The notes beneath the pieces were generated by a model. That model did not search any database, was not told where the DNA came from, and saw only the letters and a list, made by a program, of their open reading frames with translations. A stretch of 11,996 bases of DNA, taken from the NCBI GenBank assembly GCA_004211235.1, contig SEEY01000056.1, forward strand, positions 1 through 11,996, read 5' to 3'. Both the position numbers and the translations under genes were made by a program. This document shows positions 11,382-11,996 of this stretch, piece by piece (the stretch's first letter is position 1; each line of letters opens with the position of its first letter). The DNA comes from Rubrivivax sp. GTDB lineage: Bacteria; Pseudomonadota; Gammaproteobacteria; Burkholderiales; Burkholderiaceae.

Positions 11382-11996
11382 TGCCGTTCGGGTCGCCCGG
11401 CATGCCCAGCGGCGGGCCTTGCGCCTCGATGCGGCCCACCTCTTCTTCCTCGTCCACGTTCGGGCTAAGGATGTTGCGGCGCTTCAGTTCCGTGCGCAAG
11501 GTCTCGTCGCTGATCTTGCCGGCGGTGTTGGCCTGCAGAAGGATCTGCGCGGAGGCCTCGGCCATGGTCATGGCGCCGTAGTCGTCGAACAGGTCGACAT
11601 GGCCGCCGCCCTGCGTCTCGCCAATCCAGTCGGCGAAGGTCTGCAGCATCGTGTCGAGCGCGTCCTCCAGGCCTTCGGCGATCTTCTGCAGCGCACACAT
11701 GCCGACGGCATCCTCGCTGCTGGTCTCGGTCGCGGTCTTCTGGACCTGGGCGATCACCAGCAGCTCGGCGCCGGCCTGCCGCATCTCGTCCTTCAGGTCG
11801 TCGAGCGAGACCTTCCCGGCTTCGATGGCCGCGCCGGTGTGCTCGACGTAGGCAAGCTCTGCGTTCGGGCCGTCGCCAAGGTCCACTGCGGCAGAGGCGC
11901 CGACCTTGAGCGTGAAGTCAGGTCCGCACTGGCGCGCCGTCAGGATGGGCACGCGGGCGATGTGCAGGATCGTGTCCTGGTCGCTCTGACTCTGCC
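11362..11996 (-). CDS. Portal protein (DUF4055 family), C-terminal part
   Basis: The frame is open to the window edge, so only the last ~211 residues are visible. The portal is the dodecameric ring through which DNA is packaged and released. The visible part begins QSQSDQDTILHIARVP, continues with AELAYVEHTGAAIEAGKVSLDDLKDEMRQAGAELLV and ALQKIAEGLEDALDTMLQTFADWIG, and closes with an acidic region (VDEEEEVGRIEAQGPPLG) and an Asn/Gly-rich end. The YVEHTGAAI block and the QAGAELL helix are what I recognise as DUF4055. A GTG at 11952 opens an apparent ORF but lies inside the conserved block, so it is not the true start. The gene overlaps the minor head gene by 20 nt. Confidence 0.9.
   Translation of the reverse strand, partial: QSQSDQDTILHIARVPILTARQCGPDFTLKVGASAAVDLGDGPNAELAYVEHTGAAIEAGKVSLDDLKDEMRQAGAELLVIAQVQKTATETSSEDAVGMCALQKIAEGLEDALDTMLQTFADWIGETQGGGHVDLFDDYGAMTMAEASAQILLQANTAGKISDETLRTELKRRNILSPNVDEEEEVGRIEAQGPPLGMPGDPNGNGNLGQ

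Noticed and set aside
11362..11952. Complete small gene starting at GTG 11952
   Set aside because: The frame continues upstream through the conserved SDQDTILHIARVP block to the window edge, so this is the middle of the portal gene.
1..11996. CRISPR array, tRNA, insertion sequence, attachment site or defence system
   Set aside because: No regularly spaced repeats, tRNA-like cloverleaf, transposase or toxin/defence domain was seen on either strand.

Overview
The window is a single block of late structural genes from a tailed double-stranded DNA phage or prophage. All credible genes lie on the minus strand, so it is transcribed from base 11996 towards base 1. The order is portal, minor head protein, small accessory genes, scaffold, major capsid, connectors, tail terminator, tail tube, tail chaperone pair, tape measure. 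A lambda-like G/GT chaperone pair and a tape measure protein indicate a long non-contractile tail (siphovirus). The high GC content and strong GC preference at third codon positions suggest a GC-rich proteobacterial host, possibly a betaproteobacterium, but the host cannot be fixed from sequence alone. No bacterial gene, integrase, attachment site, tRNA or CRISPR array is visible, so prophage and free phage cannot be told apart.

Head module (11996 to about 7075): the end of a DUF4055-type portal, a Mu gpF-like minor head protein, an 80-residue four-cysteine zinc-ribbon protein, a small membrane-anchored M48-like metallopeptidase, a scaffold protein, a P22-coat-like major capsid protein and a small protein with a HeH/LEM-like end. 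A 611-residue SGNH-hydrolase/Ig-like protein (5189-7024) follows. Part of it is clearly less GC-rich than its neighbours, and it looks like acquired cargo or a virion fibre/decoration protein.

Connector and tail module (about 5189 to 1): a small unknown protein, a DnaT-like head-tail adaptor, a head-closure protein, an HK97 gp10-like protein, a tail terminator, a small unknown protein, the tail tube, the tail assembly chaperone with its -1 frameshift extension, and the first ~480 residues of the tape measure. Many of these genes touch or overlap (TAATG, TAGATG, TGATG, ATGA), which indicates translational coupling.

Three features stand out. First, both the major capsid protein and the tail tube protein carry a Sec-signal-like hydrophobic leader in front of what looks like the normal start of the fold. 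Second, the tail chaperone ends in G GGA AAC TGA, a textbook -1 slippery site leading into an extension with no usable start of its own. Third, the operon is divided by four hairpin-plus-U-tract elements, before and after the tail tube, after the capsid, and immediately in front of the metallopeptidase gene. No convincing promoter was found, and no stretch longer than about 80 bases lacks a gene.
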